64,000 nt of DNA from Ornithodoros turicata (taxonomy: Eukaryota; Arthropoda; Arachnida; Ixodida; Argasidae): contig NW_026999357.1 in the NCBI RefSeq assembly GCF_037126465.1, forward strand, positions 248,001-312,000, written 5' to 3'. Below are positions 1-11,979 of the stretch, piece by piece. The position numbers were made by a program, and so were the translations under genes. Each line of letters opens with the position of its first letter. Position 1 is the stretch's first letter. The notes below the pieces were generated by a model. It saw only the letters and a program-made list of their open reading frames with translations, did not search any database and had not been told where the DNA came from.

Positions 1-554
1 TTCAACACGTAGTGTGGCAAACTCGACATCAGTCACACAAAGCCAACAATTGCCTTTTCTTCAATTGCTTATTTTTATCATATCATGTTTTTGTCTATAT
101 CTCAATTTATCAACCAACAAAGTATATTATTTTAGTACAATTGTCTGATATTTAACAAGTCACGCTTTTACCATGGTTTTGGCGCACTATTGCCCGAGTT
201 GCTTATGCGCCATTAAATTGAATCATCGTCATCTTCAACTGCCATTATTCAATTGAAGTGCCAGGTGGATATAATGATATGGTGAGATATATTTTTAGCT
301 GTCATCCTCGAATTGCTCATTTCAGAAGAATAGTCACCGTGAAGTTTGTTTTCGTTTTCGGAAACATTAAGAGAACTAAAACCAAACACTTTTCTTTCAA
401 AGCATCCCTTATGCACCTGCATTTCAATTCCAATCTGTATTACAAGAATGACAGACCACTCAACAGAGATGAACATCTGAAAGTCAAAGAGCTGGAACGA
501 AGATACGTTAATCTGTGTGAAAGGTGCTTAGTATGTGTGTGAGTCGATGACATA

Positions 555-965
555 GGTCTCAAGCGAATTCCTGTCTTCAGAAGAGGTGACAACTATGGTC
601 CTTCTGTCTATTAACCAGCTCCACTTTTTAGGGTTCCCTGTAAACTAATTGAGTACATCATGTACTACCACGTTGTCAACCAAGTTGAGTCTGTCGATTT
701 CTTTTTTTTAATTCCAGCATGGCTTTAGAAAAGCGTATTGAGGCAAAACTATCGTAGTGGAATTCGTTCACAGCATTTTGAACTGTCTTGATTTCTGGGT
801 CCACGTAGATGTAGTATTTTTTTTATTTTGTAAGGGCTTTTGACACTGTGCTCTATGCTCGCGTGTTGGCCAAAGTAGCCTAATGAAAATTTGATCCTGC
901 TACCTGGATATGCAGTTTCTCAACTAACCGTAACCGTGGCGACAACTCGTGAGGAGAACCTATCA
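555..965 (+). pseudogene. LINE reverse-transcriptase remnant
   Basis: Translating the plus strand with frame changes gives scattered blocks typical of a non-LTR reverse transcriptase: a CKLIEYIMYYHVVN-like block near 640-680, a GFRK-like block near 720, a V.F...GF..VL.ARVL.K block near 815-880 (the FDTV region) and a short basic stretch near 900-960. Several stops and frame changes break it and no full domain can be read. The jockey/RTE-like clade is my guess only. It is an old degenerate fragment with no visible ends or target duplication. Confidence 0.5.
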
Positions 966-1410
966 AATCGCCACCATGCGCAGCATTTGTTATGTTACAA
1001 TCGCTTCACATTTTAATCTAGTCAAAAGCAAGGCCTTTTGGTGATCGGTCTTGTATGATTACATGCCCCTCCGTTATGTAACCCCACATTGGGTTCTTCA
1101 ACCTGAGAGATAAATAAATATATTGCCAAGTACATTGTTTACAAGGCTCGTTATTCCATTTCACCACACTACCACAAGCAATTGTTAGAGTAGTGGCCCA
1201 GGGTATAAAGCTCGCCACTAATCATCATTCAAACAAAGTTCATAATGTAAAATCCTTCACTGAGAACACTGGCTTAACACAAAAATTAAGAATAAAGAGA
1301 GTAAACGTTTCATTGCTTATCCAGGTGGCATCATCCCTACAACAGAGAACAATCAAAAACAACATCAAAGGAGTCAAATCGGTGGTGCGCATTCCTTTCA
1401 TCTAACGTAT
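966..1410. other. no gene recognised
   Basis: Only short open frames on both strands. I see no domain, RNA gene or clear repeat end in this stretch; it may still belong to the flanking degenerate transposon remnants. Confidence 0.4.
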
Positions 1411-1414
1411 TTCA

Positions 1415-1760
1415 TACGCTATTTGGAGGGCACTGTGCCCATCAGGCATTTTGACTGTGCATATCAAGTTGAGTGCATAGAATGTGATGCAACCTATATT
1501 GGCGAGATAGACAAAAGACGTGGGACAAGACTAAAGGAGCACACAAGGGACGTTGCCAGGGCTACTAATGCTTAGCTTAACTAACCAGGACTGAATTAGT
1601 CTACCATTGCTGTCCTAAGGGACATATATTTTGATGGTGCAGTAACCTTTGCACATGACTAGCGATGGGGCCCTAGAAAGTTCTTAGAATCCTGCTTTAT
1701 CAGGCGTGATGCTTCAGCATGTAATACAAACCGTGGCCCCCTATGGGATGTGTATGATGC
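1415..1760 (+). pseudogene. Penelope-like element GIY-YIG endonuclease remnant
   Basis: The plus-strand frame around 1455-1560 reads a GIY-YIG-type core: YQVEC..C.A.YIGE followed by a basic R..RLKEH stretch, as in the C-terminal endonuclease of Penelope-like elements. It is interrupted by stops after about 1575. The sequence down to 1900 includes a 'gataggcgacaaaacgttt' stretch like the tails of such elements. No reverse transcriptase is attached here, so it is a solo 3' fragment. A better preserved relative lies on the minus strand at 15.1-18.2 kb. Confidence 0.6.
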
Positions 1761-2568
1761 CCTCTTAAATAGGCTGATGTGCTCGTCCTTGGCCTCTGTT
1801 GTACTGATGATGCCACCCGGATAGGCGACAAAACGTTTACGCTCTGTTTTTAATCGTTGTGTTGAACGGTGTTTGCAGAAAAGGACGCTACATTATGAGG
1901 TCGTCACCCGGGTTTCGGAATATATTTTTAAACAAAGTTGTTGTTTTACAAAGCTCAATACATTGCAGAAATCATTCTCATTGCCTACTGTTTAGGGGAT
2001 GCCATTCTTGCGGTCACATGAAGCACTGAAGGGTCAATTTAAAAAAATAAAGGCAGTCTGATTTATGTTCTTGCCGACATGGCACAGCGTATGTACAAGG
2101 TAGCTCCATTTCAGAAGCCTGAGAACACTCAAAGCAATTAGTGTGCTAGCATCAGATATGGTGTACAGCATTACATATTTGATTTTGCTAGGGCAACTAA
2201 GAAGGGTGGACAGAAAGGCAGTTACAACCTGTTTCCACAAAAGACACTCAGATTTATTAGCAATTTCCTCCAAGACAGCCAAGGCTTTTTCTAGATTACT
2301 AGAACATGGGTACATGGTTATAAATAACAAGAAATCATCTACCAGAGGTCAGTGTTTCACACGCCCTGCTTTCCATCAACACTATTAAAAGGTGTGACCC
2401 CCAAACCTGCACAAAATTCCTGGAGTGCCTTTACTGGACACTGTTGCTGTCCCTCTCACCAGGTGCTCTCTATGAACCTGATTCACAGTTCTGGATACAC
2501 TGCCTGAGCTAACTTCAGCATGCTTTCCCAACACGAATTGTAACTGCTATGAGGAGTGTTGTACTTAC

Positions 2569-2898
2569 TGAAAGCGACATTAAATGCTGTACCTTGACAG
2601 GTAATGTCGATATCCTTCTTAAGACCGTAGAGAGATGTTCCTTGCTCCCTTTATTCCAAATCGTACTGTCAGATGCAAGCCCACTTGCCACAAAGCCAAT
2701 GAGTTGTGCCTCACAGTCAGTGCAATCAAGGGAATCTATCACTGAGGCCCAGAAAAGCTGTTTTCCATCCGGATCTGATCCAGGACTGAGCCGTGAGTAG
2801 CACCGTGAAAGCACCAGGGTTTCTTCGAATTTTAGATGTGCCAGCAGTTTCCTCCCTGTCCTCCTTTTTATGTAGTAGCTGATTACTTTAGCCTTGTA
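2569..2898 (-). CDS. candidate host exon, unidentified protein
   Basis: On the minus strand a 330-nt stretch is open throughout and bounded by a CAG acceptor (complement of 2899-2901) and a GTAAGT donor (complement of 2563-2568), giving exactly 110 codons. The peptide begins YKAKVISYYIKRRTGRKLL and contains LSPGSDPDGKQLFWASVIDS and a FVASGLASDSTIWN stretch; composition is globular and not transposon-like. A second candidate exon follows at 2229-2290 (minus), ending KSECLLWKQ, between a TAG acceptor and a weak GTTGTA donor. I do not recognise the family. Low-to-moderate confidence that this is a real multi-exon gene or a remnant of one. Confidence 0.45.
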
Positions 2899-4500
2899 CT
2901 GCTTTGGAGATTGAAGATGTGGAGATGATGTAAGAGTTGGAACTAGGCTTTAGGCAAAATGAGGCAAAGTGTGACTATGTACAAATCTTCGAGAATGTTT
3001 ATGTATCATTCACACAAAGAGAGGGTAGGTGTTACATCTCTTTCCCGTTTTGATATTTATTTATTTATGAATATAACTCAAAGACCCTTGCAGGCATTAC
3101 ATGAGGGGGGACATCAACATGTGTCACTTAGCAAATACGGAAGTTACAAGGAACATACATGTTTGGAAGACAGACTCTGTTTTTCGTTCGTTCATCAGTG
3201 TTGCTCAAGAAATTGTTCACTGTAGCAATGGTACACAATGTCACGAAAGGAGTGTCCATCTATCGTTCCGCAAGACTCATTAAAAAGGACTAGTGTTGTG
3301 TTTCAACACAACATATTGAACTCATGAATTATGCATCATCCTGAGAGCCATAAATCATCCTAAATACAGATGCTGAATTATTTTAAATGCGATAGACGAG
3401 CTGTGCGAAGAGGTACCTCCAGTTAGGATCTTGGGTACTTGAAGCCTGTGGCATTTTTTGTGGGAAAGGCTTGCCAGACCCTCTTCATTGCACAGGCTGG
3501 GATGACCATGCTCTTGTTTTTCCCAAGCTTGTGCCATACTCACCTTGCAAGCTGGCGATATGCAGTGTATCTGCATCGTCTACACAGATGTACATAAAAT
3601 ATAGTTTAGGCAAATAGGTAACCGGTTACAGTACAGTGTGTGTGTAGTGTCATTTCTACATGTACCTCAGAGCAACTGCAGTTTACCTGGCAACACCCTG
3701 TACATTACTACACATGCTGTGTTCTTTTAGAAACCAACGTTGTTTTACTTTTCACTGAATCGACAATCAAGAAGACTCAATATCGCTAAAAACCTACGCT
3801 AAAACCTTATGCACAGGGCAATACATAAAAACGTGACTCAGGACACAGCACACTGACAATTACAAAATTGCCTATATTGGTTTTCTCCAGTTCAGAGTTG
3901 TAACAGTCTTTTTATGTGCTGCGCCCTGTACTGGAGTTTTTAACGACTTTAATGCAGGACCAAACCACTTTTGGGCGCCCGAATTTTAACATCGTTCGAC
4001 AAGGACACATGTGACTTGCTTGTGAATATAGTCGCTCATAGGTTCGCGCTGCCCACGGAGTTCAATAAGCGACCTTCAGGACAGTCATATTGAATCATAG
4101 AAGTTGGAAATCTTCGTGGGTTGTAATGCACTGATACTGCAGTCATTCGGCAGTGTTTTCGAACTCCTTGCAGCACAAGCATTCGATCTCCTTCGGCATT
4201 ATGACAGACCAGCCACACCGGCACCATGAACAGCAAGTGCGCATTAAATATCAGAACACGAAATTTCAGAGAACGTTTGCATGTTCGATAACAGTGTGCG
4301 TTAAAAAGCTCATCGCTTACCTGTCTGTCGAAGACAGGCGACTCATGCTGTTTGCTTCATTTGTGACCGATGTTCGTAGAGCTCTAACTTCGTCTCGCAT
4401 TCGCGGCATCGGCGACGTTTCGAAAGCCTGCCGAGCTGTTCAGCACGCAGAATTTTCTTCTCGATCGCAGAAAGGTCAGAATGAAGTTCCGGACGACGCC
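2899..4500. other. no gene recognised
   Basis: Short frames only. There is a small perfect palindrome at about 3293-3318 (gttgtgtttcaacacaac). Nothing else can be supported. Confidence 0.4.
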
Positions 4501-4504
4501 CTGA

Positions 4505-6541
4505 ATGCTAGTAGAGCTAGCACGATTCTTAATAATTTCGAGATTCCATTAGTTCAGAGAGTAACCGCAAGGGGGACAGGTGCGTGGCTTTATTCGAGAG
4601 GAAAAGAGCGTCATTATTCGGTTATCTGCCTGGCTCCCGGATGAGACGGAGGTGTCTCGTTGAGCTCGTCATATTTAGACATTGATGGCGTTAGGCTATT
4701 TTGTTCTTTCCTGTATTCGTAAGTCTCATTTAGTAAGACTTTGGGATTGAAATGTTTAATTCCTACAATCAGCTTTCATGCGTGGTGTTTTTCTGCAATG
4801 ATTTTTCTGTTTCCTATGCAATCAATATACTAGTAGAATAAAGAAAATAATCTTGGGACAGTGATTAATAAACAGCAGGTCCCCTGTTTACAGCGTACGC
4901 GTCCTTGAACCACGCAGCTGCATGCCTGGGTGATGACGTCATGAAGCGGCTCTATTGTTTCAGGTGGACCTTGTCCAGGGTAGTTGGGTGGGCGCTAGCG
5001 AAAAACAAACAGACAATAGGATGACGTCACGACCAATGAGCAAGACCTGCGGAGGGCGCAAGTATTCACTTCTCTCTTGGACACTGGCAGGTGGACTTGG
5101 GCTGGACTTGGGCACTGGACGCGTGAATTCTGTCCCCTGCAATTGGGTGGGCCGTTAGTGGAGAAGCGTAGCTTCGGTGGGATTCCGTTTACCTCTGACG
5201 GAGTACGGATGTCTGGTTCGTCACTGGTGAATGGTGTTTGACGATTCAGGTGGATTTTGTGCCGAGCGGATTTACAGTGAGGGAATACAGTGTACGTGTC
5301 CGATGATGGTGAGTGTCCTTTTGAATCTGTTGAAGTGTTTGTCTGTGTTTGCTTTCCTCTGTTGCCCAGCTGTCGTGCGATTTGTCCTCGTGGAACAGCG
5401 CGCGTTGACCAATGGCCTGACATGACCCGACCTGCATGCTTTCCTTTGTTGATGCTCTGCTTTTTTTTTTTTTTTTGGACGAGAAAGATTCATGTTGATC
5501 ATTCTTGTCTTCACGATGACGCTAGTGCTGCCCTGAATGGGAATAGTGCTAGAACGATTCTTAAAAATTTTGCGATTAAGTTAGTTCAGAAAGTAACCGC
5601 AAGAGGGACAGATGCGTGACTTTATAGAGGAGAAAAAAAAACATTACGATTCAGTTCTGCGCAAGGCTGTCGGATTGAATGGACGTATCGTTCTGCGCTC
5701 CTGTGACCGATTTGTTGTGTAACTAATTCGTTCGCCAACTTTGTCCCCTCTTTGTTTGCGGCTTTCATGCCCGTGCATGTCGGGCGCTGGTTGCTGTTGT
5801 CCAAGCATCCCCGCCTTTTCTATCTTCTTCTACATCGGGAACGAGAGTAGCGCTGGCGTGATTCTTAATAATTTTGTCATGAAATTAGTTGAGAAAGTAA
5901 CCGCTAGGGGGGTGCAGATGAGTGACCTTATAGAGGAGAAAAAAGCATTACGAGTCAGATCTGTGCCTGGCTGTCGGACGGAGCAGTCCTTCCAGCAAGA
6001 GAGATCGTCCTTCTGCGCTGCCTGTTGTGGTGGGCTCATTTGTTGTATAACTAATTCCTTTTGTTGTTAGCCTATTGTTGGTTAGCATATTTACTCTTAC
6101 TTTCACAGCCTCTGTATTACGAGTGTTTCTCCTCGCATGTCCTGAGCTGCCCTAACCCGCACAGACGTCATAGGATGTCCAGAACAGGTGATCACAGCTG
6201 TGATGCAACCTGCCTCTGTGCTCTGTCGCCCAGCAATGGTCAGCGGTCGTTCGGGACCGCTTTCTTCACGATGGCGTCATTTATCTTCAACTGAACTCCT
6301 TCTTTCCACTCTACTCCCATCTTTTTATTTTATTTTCTAGCCATTTTTTATTTTTTATTAGCTCAAGTAGCCGGCAACTCACACTGTGGTCTGGACACGT
6401 CTTAGTTGCTCCCCAATTAGTGTAATGACTAACTGAATGATCCTAATTACTGTGGGTGTCCCAATTAACTCTAATTGCTAATGAAATCGTGTTTAGACCA
6501 AGTTGTGAGCTTCCAGATACTTGAGTTGATCATATACTACT
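4505..6541. mobile_element. right-terminal segment of a second Polinton-type family
   Basis: The block ends at 6541 in ...ATATACTACT. Its reverse complement, AGTAGTATATGATCAACTCA, matches the left end of the element starting at 63503 (AGTAGCATATGATCAGCTCA). Inward of the end it carries the same layout as the complete Polinton at 35364-50679: stem arms with an AATTAG/CTAATT-rich loop (6364-6540), then an A/T-rich tract (6330-6360), then unique sequence. No capsid or polymerase genes are visible inward, so this is a solo terminal segment or a gutted element. The six bases after the end (ATCGCG) do not match the six before 63503 (TTTGTC), so the two ends are from different insertions. Two perfect TGACGTCA sites lie upstream at 4934 and 5022. 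Confidence 0.65.
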
Positions 6542-7420
6542 ATCGCGATGAGTACGTTCATGATACGGACTGTTTTCGACTGAGTGGAGCATGTATAGGA
6601 ACACTTTGATGCCAGTGAGTGCCTTAATTTGCTCCTACCTCAACCGCATTTCCTTTATACTTGCTCTGCTGGCTAGTGTTTTCCTTTGTTGACACATCTA
6701 GGAGCCTTGTGAGTCGCCCTTTCCTCGCCTTTTTCGTCGTGCGACAGTACCTGTCATTGTTGACCTGACCAGTTACCATGAAGACAATTTTAGCTGCTAT
6801 GCCCTTGGCCCGGGGAGAGCCGCACCAAGATGATGACAAAGTTGCTGTTGTTGTATTTTTTGCAATTAAATTAGTTCACAAAGTAACCACTAGGCGGTCA
6901 GATGTGTAACTTTCTATTGGGAAAAGAAGCGTCAAGATTCAGTTCTGTGTCTGTCCATCAAAGGGTGCAGACATGTAACACAGCGCTCTTAGTAACCATT
7001 ACTTTCATGGGCAATGGGTTAAATGGATGGGGGAATATGTTTAATTTGATGGATTGGCTGGTGTGCTTATACAAATAGAATTAACCCCACTTTTTCGATC
7101 TTTTTTCAAGTTTATTCGCAACATTTGCGTAACTTTCGCCCCGCGTAGCCTTCCCATTAGTGACAGACATTGATATTATCATGCACGTCTTCATGCATGA
7201 ATGGCACTGGCATTTTCTTGTCCTCCACAAATATTGTCATCGTATCATCATAACGAGACTGCTGCCACACCCTGGTTAATGGGCACAAGAGTAGCATTGA
7301 CGTAGTGGCAGAGGTCTTAATAATGTGGCAATAAATTTAGTTCAGAAAGTAACTTATAGGGACGTAGATATAAGACTTTCTACAGAAAAAAAGAGCATCA
7401 CAATCCAGTTCCCTGCCTTG
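4509..7420 (+). repeat. five dispersed copies of a ~130-bp subterminal repeat
   Basis: A related unit occurs at about 4509-4645, 5543-5678, 5845-5985, 6858-6962 and 7290-7420. Each has the same order of landmarks: ATTCTTAATAATTT, then TTAGTTCAGAAAGTAACC, then a purine-rich GAGGAAAAGAGC-like tract, then GTTCTGTGCCTGGCTGTC. Spacing is irregular and divergence is high. The last landmark also appears, inverted, near 63945-63965 inside the left terminus of the second-family element. The unit is therefore part of the subterminal region of that Polinton-type family and not an independent gene. Confidence 0.65.
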
Positions 7421-8010
7421 CTCTTCGATTGGCTGCACTCCTCTTGTGTGTGCGCTGTGGGTGGTTTGTTGTTTGTTATTGTTAGCCATTGACAGTATCT
7501 ATTATCCATGTTAGTATATGTTGTTCTTTCTTACATAAAAAAGCGTTACTTCTTACATAAACATAAAAGTTTGCGTTTCTCTCTCCAGTATAAGTGGTGT
7601 TCCCCTTGCTTGTCGAGAGCCATATTCTTGTTCTCACCTGCCCAGACCTGCAGTGATGATGTCACGCCACGGTCATCTTGCCCATCACTGGTAGTCACTA
7701 GTGTGACTTCCTGCAACCGTCATGGCCAGAAGAGTGGCTGCTTTCTTCAGGATGATGTCATTGATTTTAAAGTAAGTTATTTCTGTCCATTCTTTTCGTA
7801 TTAGTTTGCTTCTTTTATGACCACTACTTGCCGGCACATCATGATGGGGTCTGGATACGTGTACTGATTCACTGGGTGGACCTAATCACCATATTGGCTC
7901 ACTCGATGACCCCAATTACGCTGGGGGCCCTAAGTACTTTCTAATTACAAACCGTGTCCAGACTATTCGTATTTAGCCTCAAGTGGTCGTCAGTATGTAC
8001 CACTCCTCTG
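6842..8010. mobile_element. diverged copy of the second-family terminal segment
   Basis: This stretch repeats the order seen in 5845-6541 with more divergence: the 130-bp repeat, a GTTAGCC...TTAGTATA tract, a CTGCTTTCTTCAGGATGATGTCA-like block (7737-7760), then a terminal-type region at about 7830-7985 with CTAATTA and AATTA motifs and a GTCTGGATACGTG / CGTGTCCAGAC inverted pair. The end is not clean and no target duplication can be identified. Confidence 0.5.
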
Positions 8011-8275
8011 TACGTGCACAAAGTAAAGCCCGGACTATGGGTCTTAAGACAGCCTCTACTTTAGATATTTGGGCCAACCTAGACAGGCTTAAAGTGAAGT
8101 CGGGACTATTGATCCCAAGACGACATGTACCTGACATGTTAGGGTCCACTAGACATGTGTAAAGTAGAACCTGAACTGTAGATCCCAAGGCGACTTGTAG
8201 GTACTTCATATATTGGGGCGCACCTAGACATGTGTGAAGTAATCTCAAGACGACATGTACCTGACATATTATGAA
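7985..8275 (+). repeat. minisatellite, ~70-bp diverged units
   Basis: About four imperfect units contain the recurring words GACATGT, AAGTA, GATCCCAAG, CGACATGTACCTGACAT and CCTAGACATGTG. Unit length varies from roughly 65 to 75 bp. It directly abuts the diverged Polinton-type terminal segment. Confidence 0.6.
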
Positions 8276-8339
8276 TATGCTGGCCACACTGTAGCTGTAA
8301 CGTGATAAATAGACAAGTTCCTATATAGCATCAACTGAA

Positions 8340-9400
8340 TCTGATTTTTTTTTTGTTCCACTTGATTGCTGCCGCGTGCTTCTCGCTGTGTGGCCCTAAT
8401 GTTCTGATACTTAATTATTGTTGCGGTCTAAAGTGACCCCAGACTTGCGAAGAATATTTGCGAAATTCCGTCACACGATGCTTCCGAAGGGCGATCATAA
8501 AACAGAACATTCCTGTAGCTGTTAAATTTGTAGTTTTACACACGGCACCCACCGCCACACGGTGGAGAGGCATAGTTCTATTATGCAGTCCCTACAACGA
8601 AGACACCCACCTTTCTCTTCATAGACTCTGGCGTATCATATCCGGCGAAAAAATGACCTAGCTGGGACATATAGCTTATATTCCCTAGCCGGTAGACGTC
8701 CATTCCGTCCGGTGACTTCATAAAAGGAGCATCGCGAGCACCGTTGTCCGGACTGCATCTCTGGTTTGAAAACAGAAGAGGAATGTCACACTTAGAACAC
8801 CTTTTTTGAAGCCCATTTGTTTGCTTTGGTGTTTGATAGCACAAGAGAATTCATACCAGGACGGCTCATACATACAAAACCGATATGTAGACGATTCATA
8901 CCAGGAAATCTCATTGCATGGAAGAGCAAACCAGAAAAACTGGTGTGGGGTGCGACTTATATCGAAAGAGATCCACAGAAATGACATTTTTCTGAACTGC
9001 ATGGAATGATTTTTAAATTTCACTGCGGATGTTGTAGAGTATGTACAGTAGACATACATATTATTTTAAATTTTATTTGTTTGTATGTGGGCAATTACTT
9101 CATCATACTGTTGGCCCTAGAGGCTCGAAGCTGAAGGATCAGGAACGACAGAAACGGAGTTGTAGTCGAATACAGAATAGATACACGTGAGACAACAATA
9201 TATGCATATACACGTACATACGCATTTATGTAGAATAACGCCTCTGTCAATAAAACTCCCCATTCGGCAATTATTCGGCAGAAATTAAAAGTTGAAGGAA
9301 AAACGGTCACCGTTTCCAACGTTTCAACAGTGGCGCTGTCGAAATGTCGACCCTTTTTCATTTAACTTTTAATTTCTTCCCATTTAATGAACTACTGTTA
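8340..9400. other. no gene recognised
   Basis: Only short frames. A short duplicated phrase, GATTCATACCAGGA / GAATTCATACCAGGA, occurs at about 8850 and 8895. The end near 9300-9345 (CGTTTCCAACGTTTCAACAGTGGCGCTGTC) resembles 10370-10395, so the fold-back element between them probably split or joined copies of another repeat. Confidence 0.35.
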
Positions 9401-9530
9401 ATACTGGTTAATATATCAGACGGCTGCGAAGTTGAATAAAAGTATAATGATAAGACTTGGACGACAGATTACAGGAAAGTTAACAAAAACTAGTTTATTG
9501 AGTGGGTCATCCAAAACAAAGATTATGATA

Positions 9531-10343
9531 CAGGGTGTCCCACCGAAAAAGGGCCAGGGGCTAAAGAAAAAAACGGAGTGCTCTACACAAATGGAACCAA
9601 CTGTACGTGCTTGGCAGTTGTGTGGTCTATCCAAAAATATTTTTTTCATCGCCCCTTGTCAATTAATTAGCGGCAATTAATTTTCTAACTTTTTAATTAC
9701 CGGTTTTAGCTCTCAGATGTCAATGAGGAAGTTGTAGTACGTGTCGAAAAATACACAACTGAAGTGGCTCGAGGTCGCTAGGGCTTGTGGTTTCGTTTTT
9801 TCCCGGGTTTAAAAGTTGGTTTCAGATGCCGGGCGGACCGCAGATCGCTGCCCACAATCCGGCACCCGCGCGCGACGATTCCAGCGCCCTCCGGCGTACA
9901 TTGACCTTCAGATTAGCGCTTGGAGACCATCCTTGGGCCGCGTCACACAAGAGGAAGATATTTCACCTGTTTCACGGCACACCTAGCAGAGTGCACTGCA
10001 ATCGTCGCGCGTGGGCGCCGAATTATGGGGAGCGCTCTGTGGTGCGCGCGGCTTCTGATACCAATTTTTAAACCCGGGAAAAAACGAAACCACAAGCCAC
10101 AGCAACGTCGAACCACTTCAGTTGCGTCTTTTTCGAGACGTACTACAACTTCCTCATTGACATCTGAGAGCTAAAACCGATAATTAAAAAGTTAGAAAAT
10201 TAATTACCGCTAATTAATTGACAAGGGGCGATGAAAAAAATATTTTTGGATAGACCGCAAAACTGCCAAGCACGTACGTTCCATTTGTGTAGAGCGCTCC
10301 GTTTTTTCTTTAGCCCCTGGCCCTTTTTCGGTGGGACACCCTG
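9531..10343. mobile_element. fold-back DNA transposon (MITE), TA target site
   Basis: The element starts CAGGGTGTCCCACCGAAAAA and ends with the inverted counterpart TTTTTCGGTGGGACACCCTG, flanked on both sides by TA (9529-9530 and 10344-10345). The arms are about 310 bp each and nearly identical, around a ~190-bp GC-rich centre (about 9835-10050). No transposase is encoded. A TA duplication and CAGGG ends fit a non-autonomous member of the Tc1/mariner superfamily or a similar TA-targeting group; the exact family is inference. Confidence 0.8.
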
Positions 10344-10403
10344 TATGCTATGAAACGTTAAAAAGAACGGTCGACGTTTCCACAGTAGCACTGTCTTCGT
10401 CAA

Positions 10404-10589
10404 TGTATCTGCCGGGAGCACAACGCACGAAGTGAATGCAAAACAGCAACAACCTGTTGCGCCTTTATTTCACTACTTTTATACGCACACAATGGGCGAG
10501 GAACGCGAACAGACAGCACTCACGTGAAGGCGCTCAAGGTTACAGATTAGATATGCTACGCGCTGGGCTGTTATCAGCATACCGATACA
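10404..10589 (-). repeat. 3' LTR (186 bp)
   Basis: Direct copy of the repeat at 14591-14978. It shares the GCACAACGCACGAAGTG and AACAACCTGTTG landmarks and the GGGCTGTTATCAGCATACCG end. Read on the minus strand it begins TGTATCGG and ends ATACA. Confidence 0.75.
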
Positions 10590-10905
10590 TCTGCCGTTTG
10601 TTTATGTTTAACCGTTACACACTAATTTAATATTAACTCATACATTAATCAAGTTTGAAACAGCATTATGTGTACACGAGCCTGTCCGGTGGACGTCTTG
10701 TCCTGAAGCCTTCCAATTGTCAGATGCAGGTAGACACTTCTTGGAAGGTGAGGTCGATGCGGTTGCAGGTTCCGAAGAGTCTTCAATCACTGGTGCCCGT
10801 TTTCTGGGTGGCGGGTGGCGTCCATGTCTGGCGGTGTAGCAACGTACCGTTCTGATGTGGGCAGAAAATGTCAATTCCTTCGTAGCGGTCTGTTGTCTTC
10901 AGTGA

Positions 10906-11051
10906 CTCGGAGAACAAGGAGCATTCAGAACAGGGACAAGAAGACACACAAACAGAGGCTCTGTTTGTGTGTCTTCTTGTGTTTTTGTCCCTGTTTTGAA
11001 TGCTCCTTGTTCTCCGAGTCATGTACCAACAAGCCCATCAAGCTACTCTAG
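10906..11051. mobile_element. small hairpin insertion inside the gypsy element
   Basis: Long inverted arms at about 10904-10960 and 10962-11020 (GACTCGGAGAACAAGGAGCA... and its complement) are followed by a 30-bp tail. The word GTCTTCAGTGA is present on both sides (10895-10905 and 11052-11062), an 11-bp target duplication. The arms match a 5' LINE-like repeat start, so a twin-primed retro-insertion is one explanation. Confidence 0.65.
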
Positions 11052-11870
11052 TCTTCAGTGACCACCTTGTACGATCTCGGCGCTACGACATCTTGTACCG
11101 TTGCCTTTAGGGTCCAGGCGCCGTCCTGGAGTACACGATCATGTTGGCCAGGCAACAGCGGTTTAAGTAGAGTCCCTCTTGATGAATCTTGTTGATGCTT
11201 TCCGAGTTGTACTTGCGTGGTGCTCCTAAAGTCTGGAAGTCGTGTGTGCAGTCGTCGACCCATCAGCAGCTCTGCTGGGGAGTTGCCATCTTCTTGAGGA
11301 GCGGTTCAGTAGTTTAGAAGTTCAAAAGTTGTCATTCGAATAAGCACATTTTTTTTATATTCTTTTCACAATCTGTGCCCCTTTCTCAGCAAGTCCGTTG
11401 GACATTGGGAGACAAGGGCTTGAAGTCACATGACTAAAGTCGAACAGCGAGGCGAAGTCTCTGAATTCCTTTGACACAAATTAAGGTGCGTTACCGGAGC
11501 ACACTTCCATGGGGATACCATGTCTTGCGAACACGCTCTCTTGCGTGGTAACAACGGTACGCGCACTGGTGTCCCGGAGCTGTTCAACCTGAGCATATTG
11601 GAACAAGTCTACTCCTAAGTGCTACCATGGCTGATTGGGAGTTCGTCCCATTATTTGGGGGTCTTCTTGCTCACGGTACGCATACCGCTTGCATGCGCTG
11701 CATTTTGATACCATTTCTCTGATGTCCGTGTTCATTCCAGGCCAGAACATGAGCAAGCGAGCTTTAGCCATGCACTTAGCGACTCCTAAATGTCCCCCAT
11801 AAAGGCGAGTCAAGATCTCTCTGCGGAGCGTTTTAGGGATCACCACCTTGCAACCTTTATACATGACACC
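11048..11870 (-). pseudogene. gypsy integrase remnant
   Basis: The N-terminal zinc-binding domain is readable at 11622-11864: the HLG..K....R....WPGM..DI..MV..C..C pattern of Ty3/gypsy integrases. The catalytic core survives only as a frame-shifted block near 11490-11610 (SGNAPQF-like, where a DNGPQF motif is expected), so a catalytic aspartate position is altered. A C-terminal tail block lies at 11048-11263 (PLLPGQ..RV...W). The region between is deleted or scrambled. Confidence 0.7.
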
Positions 11871-11979
11871 CCTTACACTGGAAAGTTCCGATTGGAATGC
11901 ATTGTACTCTCCCTAACTCTTCAATGTTTTCAACGCTGCTATTACATCCCGCAGACACACATCCTTCTCAATCTCCTCT

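Noticed and set aside
4153..4644. A 163-codon open frame on the plus strand
   Set aside because: Its 3' third is a copy of the dispersed 130-bp repeat, and the rest has no domain or codon pattern of a gene.
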